From assembly GCA_964353015.1 (NCBI GenBank), contig CAYGUA010000007.1, positions 1 to 64,000 on the forward strand: DNA of 64,000 nt, in the 5' to 3' direction. Every line of letters begins with the position of its first letter. Positions within the stretch are counted from its first letter, which is position 1. Position numbers and translations under genes: made by a program. Positions 43,494 through 54,600 of the stretch are shown piece by piece. The notes below the pieces were generated by a model. The model saw only the letters and a list, made by a program, of their open reading frames with translations. It was not told the origin of the DNA and searched no databases. The DNA is from JAMZMI01 sp964353015 (GTDB lineage Bacteria; Bacteroidota; Bacteroidia; Cytophagales; Cyclobacteriaceae).

Positions 43494-45344
43494 ATGCTAG
43501 CTAGGTTACCATTTATAGCTTTGTATTTTTTAGTCTGTTTTTATGGTTACGGACAATCCACAATAATCTGGAATGGAAGTGGTGATGGCACGACTTGGCA
43601 ACTTGGATCAAATTGGGTTGGAGGCGTAGAACCAAACACAGGAGATATCGCGCATTTTAGCACTGGGGGTAGCGTAATAGTAACTGGTACTCCTTCCAAT
43701 AATCCTGGTAAAATTGATGTATCTGGCGCGACAATTTTAACTCTGGATTTAGATGTAACCATATCAAATTCTACAGCAAATATTGGTATTGAAATTGGAA
43801 CAAATTCCACCATCAACTTAGGTGTGATAGGAAATAATCGCACAATAAATATCAGTCCGGATGCCACGGCGGTGGCCATTAAATGTACGTCTAACGTATC
43901 TTCAGTTACCATAGCCAATTCTACATCAGTATTAATTACTCAAGGTATTATTGGAATTGAAATCGCTAATAGCACAGTCAGCTTTATTAATAATGGCAAT
44001 TTAACAATTTCCGGAGTTACTGATGGCATAATCTACACCAGTGGGAGCTTCAATAACAGTTCAACCGGTTCAATAACAATCAATAATACTATAGATGACT
44101 GTATCGAGCTATCGGATCTTATTTTTACAAATACTGGTATAATTAATGCAACCTGTCCTTTTAATGGAAACTCTAATAATAATGGACTAAGTATTTTATC
44201 CGGTGGCGTCTTTTCCAATTCAGGTATTTTTAATGGTGACGGAAATGGAGGCACTTCAACCTCGAGAAGTATTCAAATAGAATCTGGTGGTCAAGTTTAT
44301 AACTCCGGTACAATTAATATTACTGGCGGAAATATAGGCGCTGGCATTCGTTTGAATGGTGGTAGTTTCACAAATGAAGTAGGCGGTATTTTAGATATTA
44401 CAAGGTTGAGTCTCGCTGGCGGTGTTTTTACTAACAATGGCCTGATAAAATCCAATCACCCAAGTCAAGGTATTTTAAGGACAGGGACAGGCGGTGATGC
44501 CATAAATAATGCTTTTTATTCATATGATAATTCAAGCGTCTTCTCAACAGGTTCTGTAGGCACCACTACTGATAATGGCATTGATGCCAATGATGGAGCA
44601 AGAACCTCCTTTGATGCAGGAAGTACCAATGAAGTTGCGGATATTGGAATAAATGTTGCTTATACTTGGTATGATGATGCTTCCAAAACCAATCAAGTTG
44701 CAGCTAATGATATGACAGGAAAACTAATCTTTGAAGAGGAAGATATTTCAACCCCAATGCCGGAGACAATTTACACCGAGTTTGGTTCAGATGTGGTATT
44801 GACATTTAGTAATGTGCTTCCTATAGAACTTATTTCATTTGAAGTATCTATGGTATACGGTCAGGCCTACCTAGAATGGATTACTGGTTCGGAATTGGGC
44901 AATTTTGGATTTGAAATTTTGAGAAGTAGCGATGGTTTGGATTGGACTTCACTAGCCTTTGTTGATGGTAATGGCACCAGTTCGAACCTCAACTATTACG
45001 AATTCAAGGATAGATATCCTAACAAAGGCATCAACTATTACCAATTGAAGCAAATTGATTACGATGGAAATACTGAGTTTTTCCCAATTCGGTTTTTAGT
45101 AAATAATGATAGTTTAGAACCTATAACCACTTATCCAAATCCAGCTTTAAATGAATTAAGGTTAAATTTTGCGGGAAGAATAACAAACGACGTATTAGAA
45201 ATCATCGACAATGCCGGGCAAATAATGCCCTTTCAAATTGACAATGACAATAAAATTGATATATCGCATTTTCCATCTGGTATATATTTTATAATTATTC
45301 AATTAGGTAAAGACGTCAAATCAATCAAATTCGTAAAAAATTGA
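43494..45344 (+). CDS. Secreted beta-helix/adhesin-like T9SS protein
   Basis: 616 aa. Signal peptide to YGYGQ (about 21). It opens with IIWNGSGDGTTWQLGSNWVG, a W-x-G ... NW-x-G motif also seen at the start of the shared module in the GH5 protein. About 60-420 is rich in Asn, Gly, Ser and Thr (SFNNSSTGSITINNTID; GGVFSNSGIFNGDGNGG), typical of a parallel beta-helix adhesin-like domain. A fibronectin/Ig-like region (ELISFEVSMVYGQAYLEW; LEWITGSELGNFGFEIL) precedes a T9SS sorting domain (TTYPNPALNELRLNFAG). No enzyme motif is seen. Likely surface binding or matrix protein. It lies 150 nt after the sulfatase gene, probably with its own promoter. Confidence 0.75.
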   Translation: MLARLPFIALYFLVCFYGYGQSTIIWNGSGDGTTWQLGSNWVGGVEPNTGDIAHFSTGGSVIVTGTPSNNPGKIDVSGATILTLDLDVTISNSTANIGIEIGTNSTINLGVIGNNRTINISPDATAVAIKCTSNVSSVTIANSTSVLITQGIIGIEIANSTVSFINNGNLTISGVTDGIIYTSGSFNNSSTGSITINNTIDDCIELSDLIFTNTGIINATCPFNGNSNNNGLSILSGGVFSNSGIFNGDGNGGTSTSRSIQIESGGQVYNSGTINITGGNIGAGIRLNGGSFTNEVGGILDITRLSLAGGVFTNNGLIKSNHPSQGILRTGTGGDAINNAFYSYDNSSVFSTGSVGTTTDNGIDANDGARTSFDAGSTNEVADIGINVAYTWYDDASKTNQVAANDMTGKLIFEEEDISTPMPETIYTEFGSDVVLTFSNVLPIELISFEVSMVYGQAYLEWITGSELGNFGFEILRSSDGLDWTSLAFVDGNGTSSNLNYYEFKDRYPNKGINYYQLKQIDYDGNTEFFPIRFLVNNDSLEPITTYPNPALNELRLNFAGRITNDVLEIIDNAGQIMPFQIDNDNKIDISHFPSGIYFIIIQLGKDVKSIKFVKN

Positions 45345-45665
45345 GTTCATAAATCCTGATTCAATTGAGCAGAAATCATAGATTCGAAAGCAGGCTAAAA
45401 ATGACTAACCTTAATTGAATGAACGGAAAATAAATGATAAAAATAGAGTGAAGTTTTATTTACCATTATCTCGGACAGTTCTATTTAATATCGTTTATTT
45501 CTAAGACATGCCCAAATACTTGTAGCGTTGACAAACCGTCAATTCAGATCATGATGAATTTACTTCAATATGATTCTTTATTCTATAAAACACTACATGT
45601 GTCTCGCATAAAAGGTGAGGGAGCGAGATAAGAACGTTATGAAGCGTAGGCAAGCATCATATCTC
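45345..45665. other. Convergent intergenic region
   Basis: 321 bp between the ends of two convergent genes. A short GTTGAC-AAACC-GTCAAT stem exists near 45527-45541 but has no T-tract. Nothing else was recognised. Confidence 0.4.
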
Positions 45666-47834
45666 CTACTCCACAGCTACTTTCATCTCCACAATCACAT
45701 TATCCGCCTGCATACGAAGAATGTATATTCCAGAAGGATGATTCAGCTGGAGATCGAGCTGATTGATCGTAAAGTAATCTTGATTAAGCAAAATGGAACC
45801 TGCCAGGTCAACCAATTGAATGCGTAGCTGGCTATAAGTAGTGCCGAGATCAAGATGCATTAAACCATCTTTTACCGGCATGGGGAAAATAGACAACTTT
45901 CTGGGTAGTCGGGTATTTAAAGGTGGTTCATCAATTTCGACTAGCATACATGCTGAGACAAAGTTGCAACCATCCAATGATACCTCTACGGCATATTGAC
46001 CAGTAGCAGTTGGCATAAAAGTTTTGGCAGTTGCGTCTGGGATGTTTTCTGATGATTGACAATCCTTCCATTGATAATTCACACCTTCCGCAGATGCAGT
46101 CAACACTCCATTCGTCAAAGTCACATTGGTTTGTAGATCGTTAACAAAATTCAAATTGATCGTGATTATACTATCCATGCTATTCTTTGCGGTAAGGGTA
46201 TTGGTATAGATGCCCGATGTGGTATAAACCGAGCCATCGGGAGAACTGTAACTGGAAGCGCAGGTGTTCACTTCCAGAAAGCTACTTGGTGTACTTTGAG
46301 CAATATTTCTCCTTTTGAACTCCAACTCGAAAGCCGTAACCACATCATCATAATTGGCATTGCCTATAAGGTTTGTTGCTTCATAAGGATCGGCAACCAA
46401 ATCATATAATTGAAAGCCTATTGCCTCACCAAATCGCACACCAATTTCATAATCCATCTTCACCCATTTGGTATAGCGGTATTTTTTATCCCTAAGCGTA
46501 TAACCCATGTGATCAATCCCTCCACTCCTTCTGTGGTACTGACTCAATGCTGCTTCACGAACGGAGATAAGTGGATCTTGTAATACAGGAACCAGGGATT
46601 TTCCTTCCACAACTCCGGGAGCTGGCAATCCGACCAACTTGCAAAGCGTAGGATAAATATCAATAAGTTCTACAGGGGAATGCGTAGTACTCCCACCTGT
46701 TCCAGTTTCAGGATCGTAGATGATTAGCGGCGACATCACCGCCTGCTCAAAGTTGCTGTGCTTGGCCCAAAGGTTGTGATCGCCGAGATGCCAACCGTGA
46801 TCACCCCAAAACACGATTATGGTTTCATCCGCAATACCCAGCGTTTCCAACTTGTCCAATAATTTACCTATCTGGGCATCCGCATAAGAAACACAAGCCT
46901 TATATCCATGAATAAGGTGTTTTTGCTCCGCCTCATTCAAATCCCTATCCTTGAACCAAGGAATATCTGAATAGCTGTTGGTCATTTCGCCATTGTTTCT
47001 CCAAGCCAATGAAGGCACATCGGCAGCCTGTTGTTGATATGGATGAATGGCTATGTCATTGACGTCATACAGGTCCCAATATTTTTTTGGAGCAACAAAT
47101 GGCAAGTGCGGCTTGGAAATACCTGCTGCGAGAAAGAAAGGTTTGTTTCCATTGGCAAGCTCATCAAGCTTCTCGATGAGGTAATTGACAGTTGCACCAT
47201 CCTTATAGGCATCATCGGGTAAATCGAGGCATTCGGTTGTGGGTTTTGCTTTTGGGAAAAGTTTGATTGATTCATTCTCATCGGCCTTGGGATTTTGCGC
47301 CATGTATTGATTAAAAGCCGCATCATCGATCGGCACCTGAGGATCATGATAGCCCTGATATCCAGAATTACTGTTGGCATAATAGCTATCACTGACGGAG
47401 TGCTTATAAGCCTCGGACCATGAAGGTGTATCGTAATTATCGTCCACCGATCGGGGATCATAAGTCTTACCTGCCCCGGTTACAAAATAACCATTGTTCT
47501 TAAAAAGCTCTGGCAGAGTGACAACATCCGGTGTTTTGTCACGAATCAATGTTCCAAGATCCCAAACCTGAGTCTGATCCGGATACAATCCTGTTAGCAG
47601 ACTGGCACGTGAAGGCGCACACAACGCCTGCTGACAGGAGGCGTTTAGGAAGGTGGTGCCAAGAGCCGCTATCCTGTCGATATTGGGAGTTTGGATTTGA
47701 TCATAACCATAAGCGGTAAGCATGGGTTTCAGGTCATCAACAGCAATGAACAGGACATTTTTTTGCTGAGCAAAAGTTGTGCTAGCCAATATCAGGCAAA
47801 TACTGCCCATGAATACTTTTATACTTCCAAACAT
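45666..47834 (-). CDS. Type I sulfatase (iduronate-2-sulfatase-like) with Ig-like and T9SS domains
   Basis: 722 aa. Signal peptide to TTFAQ (about 23). Sulfatase domain about 25-490: VLFIAVDDLKP (metal-binding Asp pair), formylglycine motif C72-A-P-S-R, YDPRSVDDNYDTP, and WGDHGWHLGDHNLW. The general layout (DLKP, CQQALC, VWDLGTLIRDK, DPRSVD) resembles iduronate-2-sulfatases and is shared with the sulfatase domains at 49613 and 51631. After about 500 come CASSYSSPDGSVYTTSG and a region with GVNYQWKDCQSS (Ig/PKD-like), then a T9SS tail. It is the last gene of the minus-strand second locus. Being T9SS-exported, it probably acts on polymers outside the cell. Confidence 0.92.
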   Translation of the reverse strand: MFGSIKVFMGSICLILASTTFAQQKNVLFIAVDDLKPMLTAYGYDQIQTPNIDRIAALGTTFLNASCQQALCAPSRASLLTGLYPDQTQVWDLGTLIRDKTPDVVTLPELFKNNGYFVTGAGKTYDPRSVDDNYDTPSWSEAYKHSVSDSYYANSNSGYQGYHDPQVPIDDAAFNQYMAQNPKADENESIKLFPKAKPTTECLDLPDDAYKDGATVNYLIEKLDELANGNKPFFLAAGISKPHLPFVAPKKYWDLYDVNDIAIHPYQQQAADVPSLAWRNNGEMTNSYSDIPWFKDRDLNEAEQKHLIHGYKACVSYADAQIGKLLDKLETLGIADETIIVFWGDHGWHLGDHNLWAKHSNFEQAVMSPLIIYDPETGTGGSTTHSPVELIDIYPTLCKLVGLPAPGVVEGKSLVPVLQDPLISVREAALSQYHRRSGGIDHMGYTLRDKKYRYTKWVKMDYEIGVRFGEAIGFQLYDLVADPYEATNLIGNANYDDVVTAFELEFKRRNIAQSTPSSFLEVNTCASSYSSPDGSVYTTSGIYTNTLTAKNSMDSIITINLNFVNDLQTNVTLTNGVLTASAEGVNYQWKDCQSSENIPDATAKTFMPTATGQYAVEVSLDGCNFVSACMLVEIDEPPLNTRLPRKLSIFPMPVKDGLMHLDLGTTYSQLRIQLVDLAGSILLNQDYFTINQLDLQLNHPSGIYILRMQADNVIVEMKVAVE

Positions 47835-47925
47835 ACTAAATTCAATTTGAACCCAAATTTCCTATAAACCATCAAATCGATGGTTTGAATGCTGTTGTAT
47901 ATGGTTTGAAATTAATACTGTAGTG

Positions 47926-49572
47926 TTATCTCTTTTGAAAACTAACAATCTGGCTATCCTTAAAACCAATTCTAGTTGTCATCGCATAGATGATTTCGCC
48001 TTTCTTCAATTCGACGGGTTTGGTGTACACTTTCCATCCCGAATCAAGATTTGGTTCCATCTTTTCCTTTGATACAATATAAGCCAGGGATGAACCTTCG
48101 GTTTTTGATGCAATTTGCACACAATTCTTGCGCAGTTTAATTTTTGGAGTTTCGGCTTGCGGCTGAATTCCATCCGGCCACATAGCAAACAAAAGTTCTC
48201 TTTCAGGAATGGCTCCTTTATCTCCTACTTCAGTGAGCCATTCATCCATTGCCACCTGCATTTCAGTAATTTGAGTTGCATATCGATCGTCATCAATTAA
48301 ATTATTTAAACTGAATGGATCAGCGGAGCGCACATAAAATTCTTCAGCAGTTTTGGTTTTTCTAAACCAATATTCCTGATCCTCATTAAGTGCTTCATCT
48401 GCGTACAATCCCAGTATTTGATTCATCATAGGTATATTCTTGCGATAACCGACATCCTTGTAGGCGGGCAACTCAGGATGATAATTTCTGACGTAAACAA
48501 AATCTTTGCTGATCATATTTCTGATTTGATCCGAATACTCATCAAATCGATCTCCCGAACCAAAAATACATTGGCGATCAGTTTCAGATTTCTGATCTCC
48601 AAGAAAAGCCTGACCCTGTAAATAATCAGGAATTGGAATTCCAGCAAGGGATAATATGGTAGGTGCAAAATCAACGAAGGAAACTGGCGTATTGACAAAT
48701 TCCTGCTTAAGTCGATCCGGTAGTCGAACCATCAATGGTACTCGTAATCCAGATTCATAATGTTCCCTTTTGCCCCGAGGCAATGGGCCACCATGATCGC
48801 TAAAGAAGAAAATGATTGTTTTGTCAAGTAAACCTGCCTCTTCCAGTTCCTTGAGCTTTACCCCAATCTGTAGATCCAAAACCTCAATATTCGAATAAAG
48901 TCTGGCCACATCTTCTCTCACCACTTCGTCATCTGGATAATAAGGCGGCAATGGCACTTCCTTTGGATCTACTGTGAGCGGTTGATCATTTCGCTTCCAA
49001 ATTTGCGATTCATGAGTTACCTCATGGTTGAAAATAGCAAAAAATGGTTGCCCCTCATTTCTATTTTTGTAGTGAGCTTTTTTTCCATTCTCATCCCACG
49101 CAGTGACTGGTGCTGCAAATTGATAATCAGTTTTGGGATTGTTGGTGCAATAATAACCTGCTGCGCGAAGGTATTCTGAAAAGCATTTAACCTCGGCTGG
49201 AATGACCGTCGAATAATGCGGCACAGGATTTCCGTCAATGTCCAATGCTTCCGACTTTCCATCATAGATTCTTGCTCCCCAACCCATAATATCCTTTCCT
49301 GACCGCATGTTTTGTGTGCCAATGGAAATCGGATACATGCCCGTAATCAGTGATGAGCGAGATGGCCCGCAAACTCCCACCGTAGAAAATGCCTCTGTAA
49401 ATATCATACTCTCTGCTGCAAGGCGATCAAGATTGGGGGTCTTAGCGGTTGAGTCCCCATACATGGAAAGCGTAGGACTGATGTCTTCACAGGTCAGCCA
49501 GAGGATGTTGGGCTGTGCAAAAGTCAGTCGCATTAATAAAAAGAAAAATACACCAAAAATGTGTTTCATCAT
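47926..49572 (-). CDS. Type I sulfatase (heparan N-sulfatase-like)
   Basis: Start placed at the ATG at 49572 (MMKHIFGVFFFLLMRLTFAQ, a signal peptide); the frame is open upstream to 49593. 548 aa. The pattern NILWLTCEDISP (metal Asp replaced by the Glu-Asp version) and SMYG resembles the sulfamidase/heparan N-sulfatase branch. Formylglycine motif C68-G-P-S-R, SSLITGMYP, FFFSDHGGPLPRGK. No T9SS tail, so it is likely periplasmic. It lies between two sulfatase genes in the same run. Its real linkage is unknown; the family branch also includes O-sulfatases. Confidence 0.92.
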   Translation of the reverse strand: MMKHIFGVFFFLLMRLTFAQPNILWLTCEDISPTLSMYGDSTAKTPNLDRLAAESMIFTEAFSTVGVCGPSRSSLITGMYPISIGTQNMRSGKDIMGWGARIYDGKSEALDIDGNPVPHYSTVIPAEVKCFSEYLRAAGYYCTNNPKTDYQFAAPVTAWDENGKKAHYKNRNEGQPFFAIFNHEVTHESQIWKRNDQPLTVDPKEVPLPPYYPDDEVVREDVARLYSNIEVLDLQIGVKLKELEEAGLLDKTIIFFFSDHGGPLPRGKREHYESGLRVPLMVRLPDRLKQEFVNTPVSFVDFAPTILSLAGIPIPDYLQGQAFLGDQKSETDRQCIFGSGDRFDEYSDQIRNMISKDFVYVRNYHPELPAYKDVGYRKNIPMMNQILGLYADEALNEDQEYWFRKTKTAEEFYVRSADPFSLNNLIDDDRYATQITEMQVAMDEWLTEVGDKGAIPERELLFAMWPDGIQPQAETPKIKLRKNCVQIASKTEGSSLAYIVSKEKMEPNLDSGWKVYTKPVELKKGEIIYAMTTRIGFKDSQIVSFQKR

Positions 49573-49612
49573 ATCCAACCCTTGCCCCTTCAAGGAGGGG
49601 ATTTAAACAATG

Positions 49613-51145
49613 CTAATTTTTCTCTATAATAGCTTTCAACTGGTCTTTCATCTCAGAAACTACATCGGCATATTCAGATTTCCCAATCCAATTTTTAGTT
49701 TCCAAAGGATCTTCCTGATAATCATACAGCTCTTCAGCAATAAGCTTACTTTCTGTTGACAACCCTGTGGCAATATCAAATCCATCATACCATGCTACAT
49801 ACCTAAATCGATCATTGCGGAGGGCATAACCCATTCTATCGCCACGAGGATATTGGCTCATAGCCACCTTTTTGACAGACTCCTTTTCTCCATTGACGAT
49901 TGGTACCAAACTTTCCCCATCCAAATGAGCGGGTTTTTTCAATCCTACCAAATCACAAATCGTTGGGAAAACATCGATCAACTCCACAGGACTTCCGCTA
50001 GTAGGTGTTTCTGAAATATCAGGATCAGATACTATTAAAGGTGTACGTGTGGCCTGCTCAAAATTGGAATGTTTGTTCCACATGCCATGATCACCCAAAT
50101 GCCAGCCATGATCGCCAACCAATACAATCGAAGTGGATTGATCCAATCCTGATTCCTTCAGGTGAGCCAGCAACTTGCCCAACTGAGCATCCACATATGA
50201 GACGGAAGCATAATAGCCGTGAATCAATTCTCTTTGCTTGTCTGGCATCACCCTGCCCAATTCATCCAGATTTGGCTTGATATCCGAATAGTTCTTCAAC
50301 TCACCCCAGCTATGGTATGCATATTCAGGCGAATTTGCAGCGTGTTCCTGAAATGGCGCCAATTCAATTTTTTCCCGATCATACAAATCCCAATATTTCT
50401 TAGGCGCAACAAAAGGTAAATGTGGTTTATGAAAACCCATCACTAACATAAAAGGCTTTTCCCCTTTTTGAAATTGCTCCATCAATTGGACAGCAGAACC
50501 GACCATCGCCCCATCAGCATAGGCATCATCCGGCACTTCAATACATTCTGTAGAAGGATTCAGTCCTGCTTTATTAAATTCCTTATTTACAGCCAACCAA
50601 ACCTTATCACTTGTTGGGTCACCCGGATAGTTGTCCTTGATTTCCTGATAAAGTTTTTGGGCTTCCTCGCTTTGGTATTTGAAATTGGCCGGAATGGAAT
50701 ATCCCTCTGCATAAACCATATCAAGATCTTCCACAAATGGTTTGGTCCAAGATCTTGGATCGTTTTTCCTTGCGCCGTGCAATACTTTCCCCAAACCCAC
50801 TGTTTCATAACCATTTTGCTTGAAGTATTGTGGCATGGTGAGAATATCAGGATTCATATCGCGCATTTTGGTCTGCAAATCCCATATTTTGGTATAATCC
50901 GGTCGCATACCCGTCATAAAACTAACCCTCGATGGTGCGCATACAGCTTGCTGGCATTGCGCATTGGTGAATACGGTGCTTTGAGAGACAAGGGCATCAA
51001 AATTTGGGGATATGATCTGGCTCTCACCCATACTATTAATCATGGGTTTGAGGTCATCCACAATGACGAAAAGCACATTCTTCTTTTGGGCATTGACCAT
51101 CCCCGCAAGCAAAAACAAAAGACTTACGAATAAAATCTTCTTCAT
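49613..51145 (-). CDS. Type I sulfatase (iduronate-2-sulfatase-like)
   Basis: Start placed at the ATG at 51145 (MKKILFVSLLFLLAGMVNAQ, a classic signal peptide); the frame is open 30 bases further. 510 aa. Metal Asp pair in VLFVIVDDLKP; formylglycine motif C69-A-P-S-R in CQQAVCAPSRVSF; WDLQTKMRD; VGDHGWHLGDHGMWNK. No T9SS tail or lipobox, so probably periplasmic. Very similar to the sulfatase domain of the 51631 fusion, down to YYASVSYVDAQLGKLL. It was probably derived from a common ancestor by duplication inside this locus. Confidence 0.92.
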   Translation of the reverse strand: MKKILFVSLLFLLAGMVNAQKKNVLFVIVDDLKPMINSMGESQIISPNFDALVSQSTVFTNAQCQQAVCAPSRVSFMTGMRPDYTKIWDLQTKMRDMNPDILTMPQYFKQNGYETVGLGKVLHGARKNDPRSWTKPFVEDLDMVYAEGYSIPANFKYQSEEAQKLYQEIKDNYPGDPTSDKVWLAVNKEFNKAGLNPSTECIEVPDDAYADGAMVGSAVQLMEQFQKGEKPFMLVMGFHKPHLPFVAPKKYWDLYDREKIELAPFQEHAANSPEYAYHSWGELKNYSDIKPNLDELGRVMPDKQRELIHGYYASVSYVDAQLGKLLAHLKESGLDQSTSIVLVGDHGWHLGDHGMWNKHSNFEQATRTPLIVSDPDISETPTSGSPVELIDVFPTICDLVGLKKPAHLDGESLVPIVNGEKESVKKVAMSQYPRGDRMGYALRNDRFRYVAWYDGFDIATGLSTESKLIAEELYDYQEDPLETKNWIGKSEYADVVSEMKDQLKAIIEKN

Positions 51146-51231
51146 GAATATCGCTGAATAATAGGTTTTGAACACTTATTTAAAATTAATCGTCATGCGT
51201 GAAAAATCGATAAATAAATCCTCAGGCCAGG

Positions 51232-51585
51232 TTATTTGAGTGACTTTAATTCCTCTCGCATTCGTTTATTAAACTCACCCAATTCCTTCATTTTTTTACC
51301 TGTCAAATCAGCTAAAACAGCATTTGCTTCATTATTCAGCCGTTTACTTTTCTCCTTCTTCTCTTCTTCTTTGATAATGCCTTCTTTAAAGTCTTTTGCC
51401 AGCGCAGAAAAATCCATATTGTATTTCAATCTAGACTCATAAAGTTTGGCTTTCTGAACATCGTCCAGATTGAATGCTTTCGCAGCTTGATTTACATAAT
51501 ATTCTGTCTTAGCAATTTGATTCTTATTTTGAGCCATTAGTCCCATGCAAGTGACCAATAATGCAAATGTCAATAGGTGTTTCAT
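51232..51585 (-). CDS. Small secreted helical protein of unknown function
   Basis: 117 aa. Signal peptide to GLMAQ (about 19). The mature part is charged and helical, with coiled-coil-like stretches (AFNLDDVQKAKLYESRL; IKEEEKKEKSKRLNNEANAV). I recognise no family; the pattern is loosely like periplasmic helical stress proteins. It lies between the sulfatase and the fusion gene in the same orientation, gaps about 45-90 nt. Comparable small proteins in sulfatase operons have no known role. Confidence 0.7.
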   Translation of the reverse strand: MKHLLTFALLVTCMGLMAQNKNQIAKTEYYVNQAAKAFNLDDVQKAKLYESRLKYNMDFSALAKDFKEGIIKEEEKKEKSKRLNNEANAVLADLTGKKMKELGEFNKRMREELKSLK

Positions 51586-51630
51586 TTTAGTATTTCTTTA
51601 TTTGAAATGTTTTAAAATCAATGAATGCGA

Positions 51631-54600
51631 TTACTTCGCTATTTGCTGAACACTCACCTCGTCAATATATACCTGGCCCTCACCTTCAGCATTCCAGCGA
51701 TTGATCACCAACTCAGTAGCTAAGGGGGAATCTCCGGTGACGAACTGTAGCGAAGCTTTCTGATAAGTTCCGTCTCCCTTCATGCGCAGGACAGCTTCCT
51801 CTCCTCCGTGACCATCTACTTTCACTGCTGACTTCAATCCTGCATCTGCTTTGATCCATGCAACCACCTCGTATTTCATATTGGGTTTGAGATCTGACAG
51901 TTCTTTTTTTATGCCACTTTTATCTTCCGACATGATGATACAGCTACCCTTCTTACCTCCAATGGCAGACAATACTGGCTTAGTATCTCCAAATTGTTTC
52001 CACGCTTTTTCAAAATTTCCATTTTCAAAATCATCTAAAAATACAGCCGAATTGTTAGCAATCGCCAATTCGCTATCCGGTGATTGGAGCACTTCTCTCA
52101 CGGCAAAATAGGCCGGCTTAGGATTGGCTTGTTCATCGAACATGAACATAAACTTATCTGCGTGCTTGCCTCTGCCATCAGAAATACCCCAGGTGTTGTA
52201 GGTCACCACGCCTGTTGATCTTTTCGAGAGTAATACTTTGAGAATATTGGCATAAGCCTCAGCTTGCTTATCTAGAGCATCGGTTGTCAAATTACCATCC
52301 CAGATCTTGTAGTCAATTTCGGTCACATGAAAATCTAGTTTGTTGGCATGTGCCCAATCAATCAGGTCTGAAAAATAATCCATTTGATCCTTGTCAAATG
52401 CGAGATTTTTATCACTTCGCAGGTGACATTGCCAGCCCAGCCCATCTACTCTCAAACCTTTGGCTCTCAAATACAATATCGTTTCTTTCACTCGGTCCCA
52501 CATTTCGGGCTCCATACCCCCATGCTGATTGTAAACCAAACTAATCTCTGATGCCAATTTGTTTGCAATCTCAAATGCTTTAGATATGTAAATAGGCGTC
52601 TTATTCTTATCATTATCAGTTCCTATGATTGTCCATGGGTTTTCCCATTCATCAACCCCGGGTTTTGGAGCAAACCAGTTGCCATCAGTCTCTACTGTTT
52701 CGTTGACCACATCCATCCACTTCACTGCTGGGTTTCCGTTGAAATGCTTGCATTGCTCAGTCATGAATTCGGTCATGTTTTTCTCCAACTCTTTGGCTGT
52801 GCGATTATCTGCCCTGACCCATTTGGATGCTTGTGGGCTGATTGGTCCATGAATTCTAACCGGAAGATTGTTTTTCAGAGCCATGGCCACAATCGCATCA
52901 ATTTGCTCCCAATCCCATTTACCTGGTTCTGGATGCACGCGTGATTGCTTGGCGGCATTTTCTGGAACGGTGTAATTGAATTGATCTATTAAAAGTTGGT
53001 TTGCAGCAGTTCCCAATTGTTCATAATTAATCGTCGCACCCACAAAGACTTTATTATCAAAATCCTTTTTTAGGACCTCTTTAATAGATGGACCCTCAAT
53101 TCCAATATCAAATTTTGGTTTTTCTATCAATACCAACTCATCAAACCACGATTGTCCGGTTCCTTCACCATATTTCTGAAGAACAATCTTTGCGGATGTG
53201 ACACCAGAGCTTATATTGAAATCCGCGGAGACCTGACCATATTCAGATTCTTTGTATACCAATTTGACGTCTTCTCCTCCAAAATCACTGACTTTCAAGA
53301 TGATTGCTTCTTTGTTTTCAGTTTTTAGATAAGCTGATATCTGATAAGTTGTTCCGGGTTTCAGTTCGTCAACAATCTGATTGGCCCCACATTTTGACCC
53401 TGTTAATTGCATGGCAAAACTTCCCTCATATGGTGAGCTTTTATCAGGAGCAATCGTGCAACCCCCAAACGTTCTCCATCCTTCGTCACCATTCTCAAAA
53501 CCCGGATTGATCAGTAGGTTTGATCCCTGATTGGTGGATGATGATTTTATTTTTTGTTTTTTACCGACTGGTTTTTCAGATTTCTTAAATTCTTTTTTTT
53601 GTTGATCTATCTCTTTTAAAAATGCGTTTAATTGACTTTGCATTTGTGCTGCCAAGTCAGGAAAATCATTCACGATGTTGATCGTTTCCAAAGGATCTTT
53701 TTTGTAATCATAAAGCTCCTTTGCCAGGATGGTCACAGCTCCGGAGGTTTGACCTTCTTTATACCAGGCCACATATCTATAGCGATCGTTACGCAATGCA
53801 TAACCCATGTGCTTGGCTCGTGGATACTGGCTGATGGCAAAATCATTCACATTTTTAGATTTACCATCCAGTATAGGCTTAAGGGATTTACCTTGAAGGT
53901 GCTCTGGAATTGCTAAGCCTGTCAGTTCACAAAGCGTAGGAAAAAGATCCACAAAACCAGTTGGTGAATCGTTAAGCTCTCCTTTTTCCGATTGCGGACT
54001 TGCTATTATCAGTGGAGATCTTGTTGCCTGCTCAAAATTGCTGTGCTTGCACCATAGTGCGTGATCTCCCAAATGCCATCCGTGATCTCCCCACATAATA
54101 ATGGTGGTGGAGGCGGTCAGTCCTTGTGCATCTAGTGCATCTAGTAGCTTACCGATTTGAGCATCTACATATGAAACGCAAGCATAATATCCATGAATGA
54201 GCTCGCGCTGCTTGGCTTCTATGATAATATCATCCGGTCCAAAAGAATCTGGAATATCAGTGTAAGATTTGATTTCGCCGCTATCATGGTATGAAATCTG
54301 AATAGTGCCTTTGGCGTGTTTTTGAAAAGCTGCAACCGGAAGTTTATCCCGTTCATATAGGTCCCAATATTTTTGTGGTGCTACAAAAGGCAAATGCGGT
54401 TTCTTGAAACCCACACACAATAAAAAAGGGTTATCCGCCTTTCCTAATTCACCTATTTTTTCAACTGCAACGTTCGCGAGAGCACCATCGAAGTAACCTT
54501 CATCATCAATGGAAAATGCTTCTGTTGCTGGTTTGTAACCATCGCGTATGTATTTATTCAAAGGCCCATTTTCAAGACCCTTTGCTTCACCTTCAGCTTT

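Noticed and set aside
45527..45541. A small hairpin in the convergent gap
   Set aside because: Short stem and no T-tract; not called as a terminator.
50468..51133. A 221-codon open frame on the plus strand
   Set aside because: It lies opposite a clear sulfatase gene and has no family resemblance, so it is a shadow frame.
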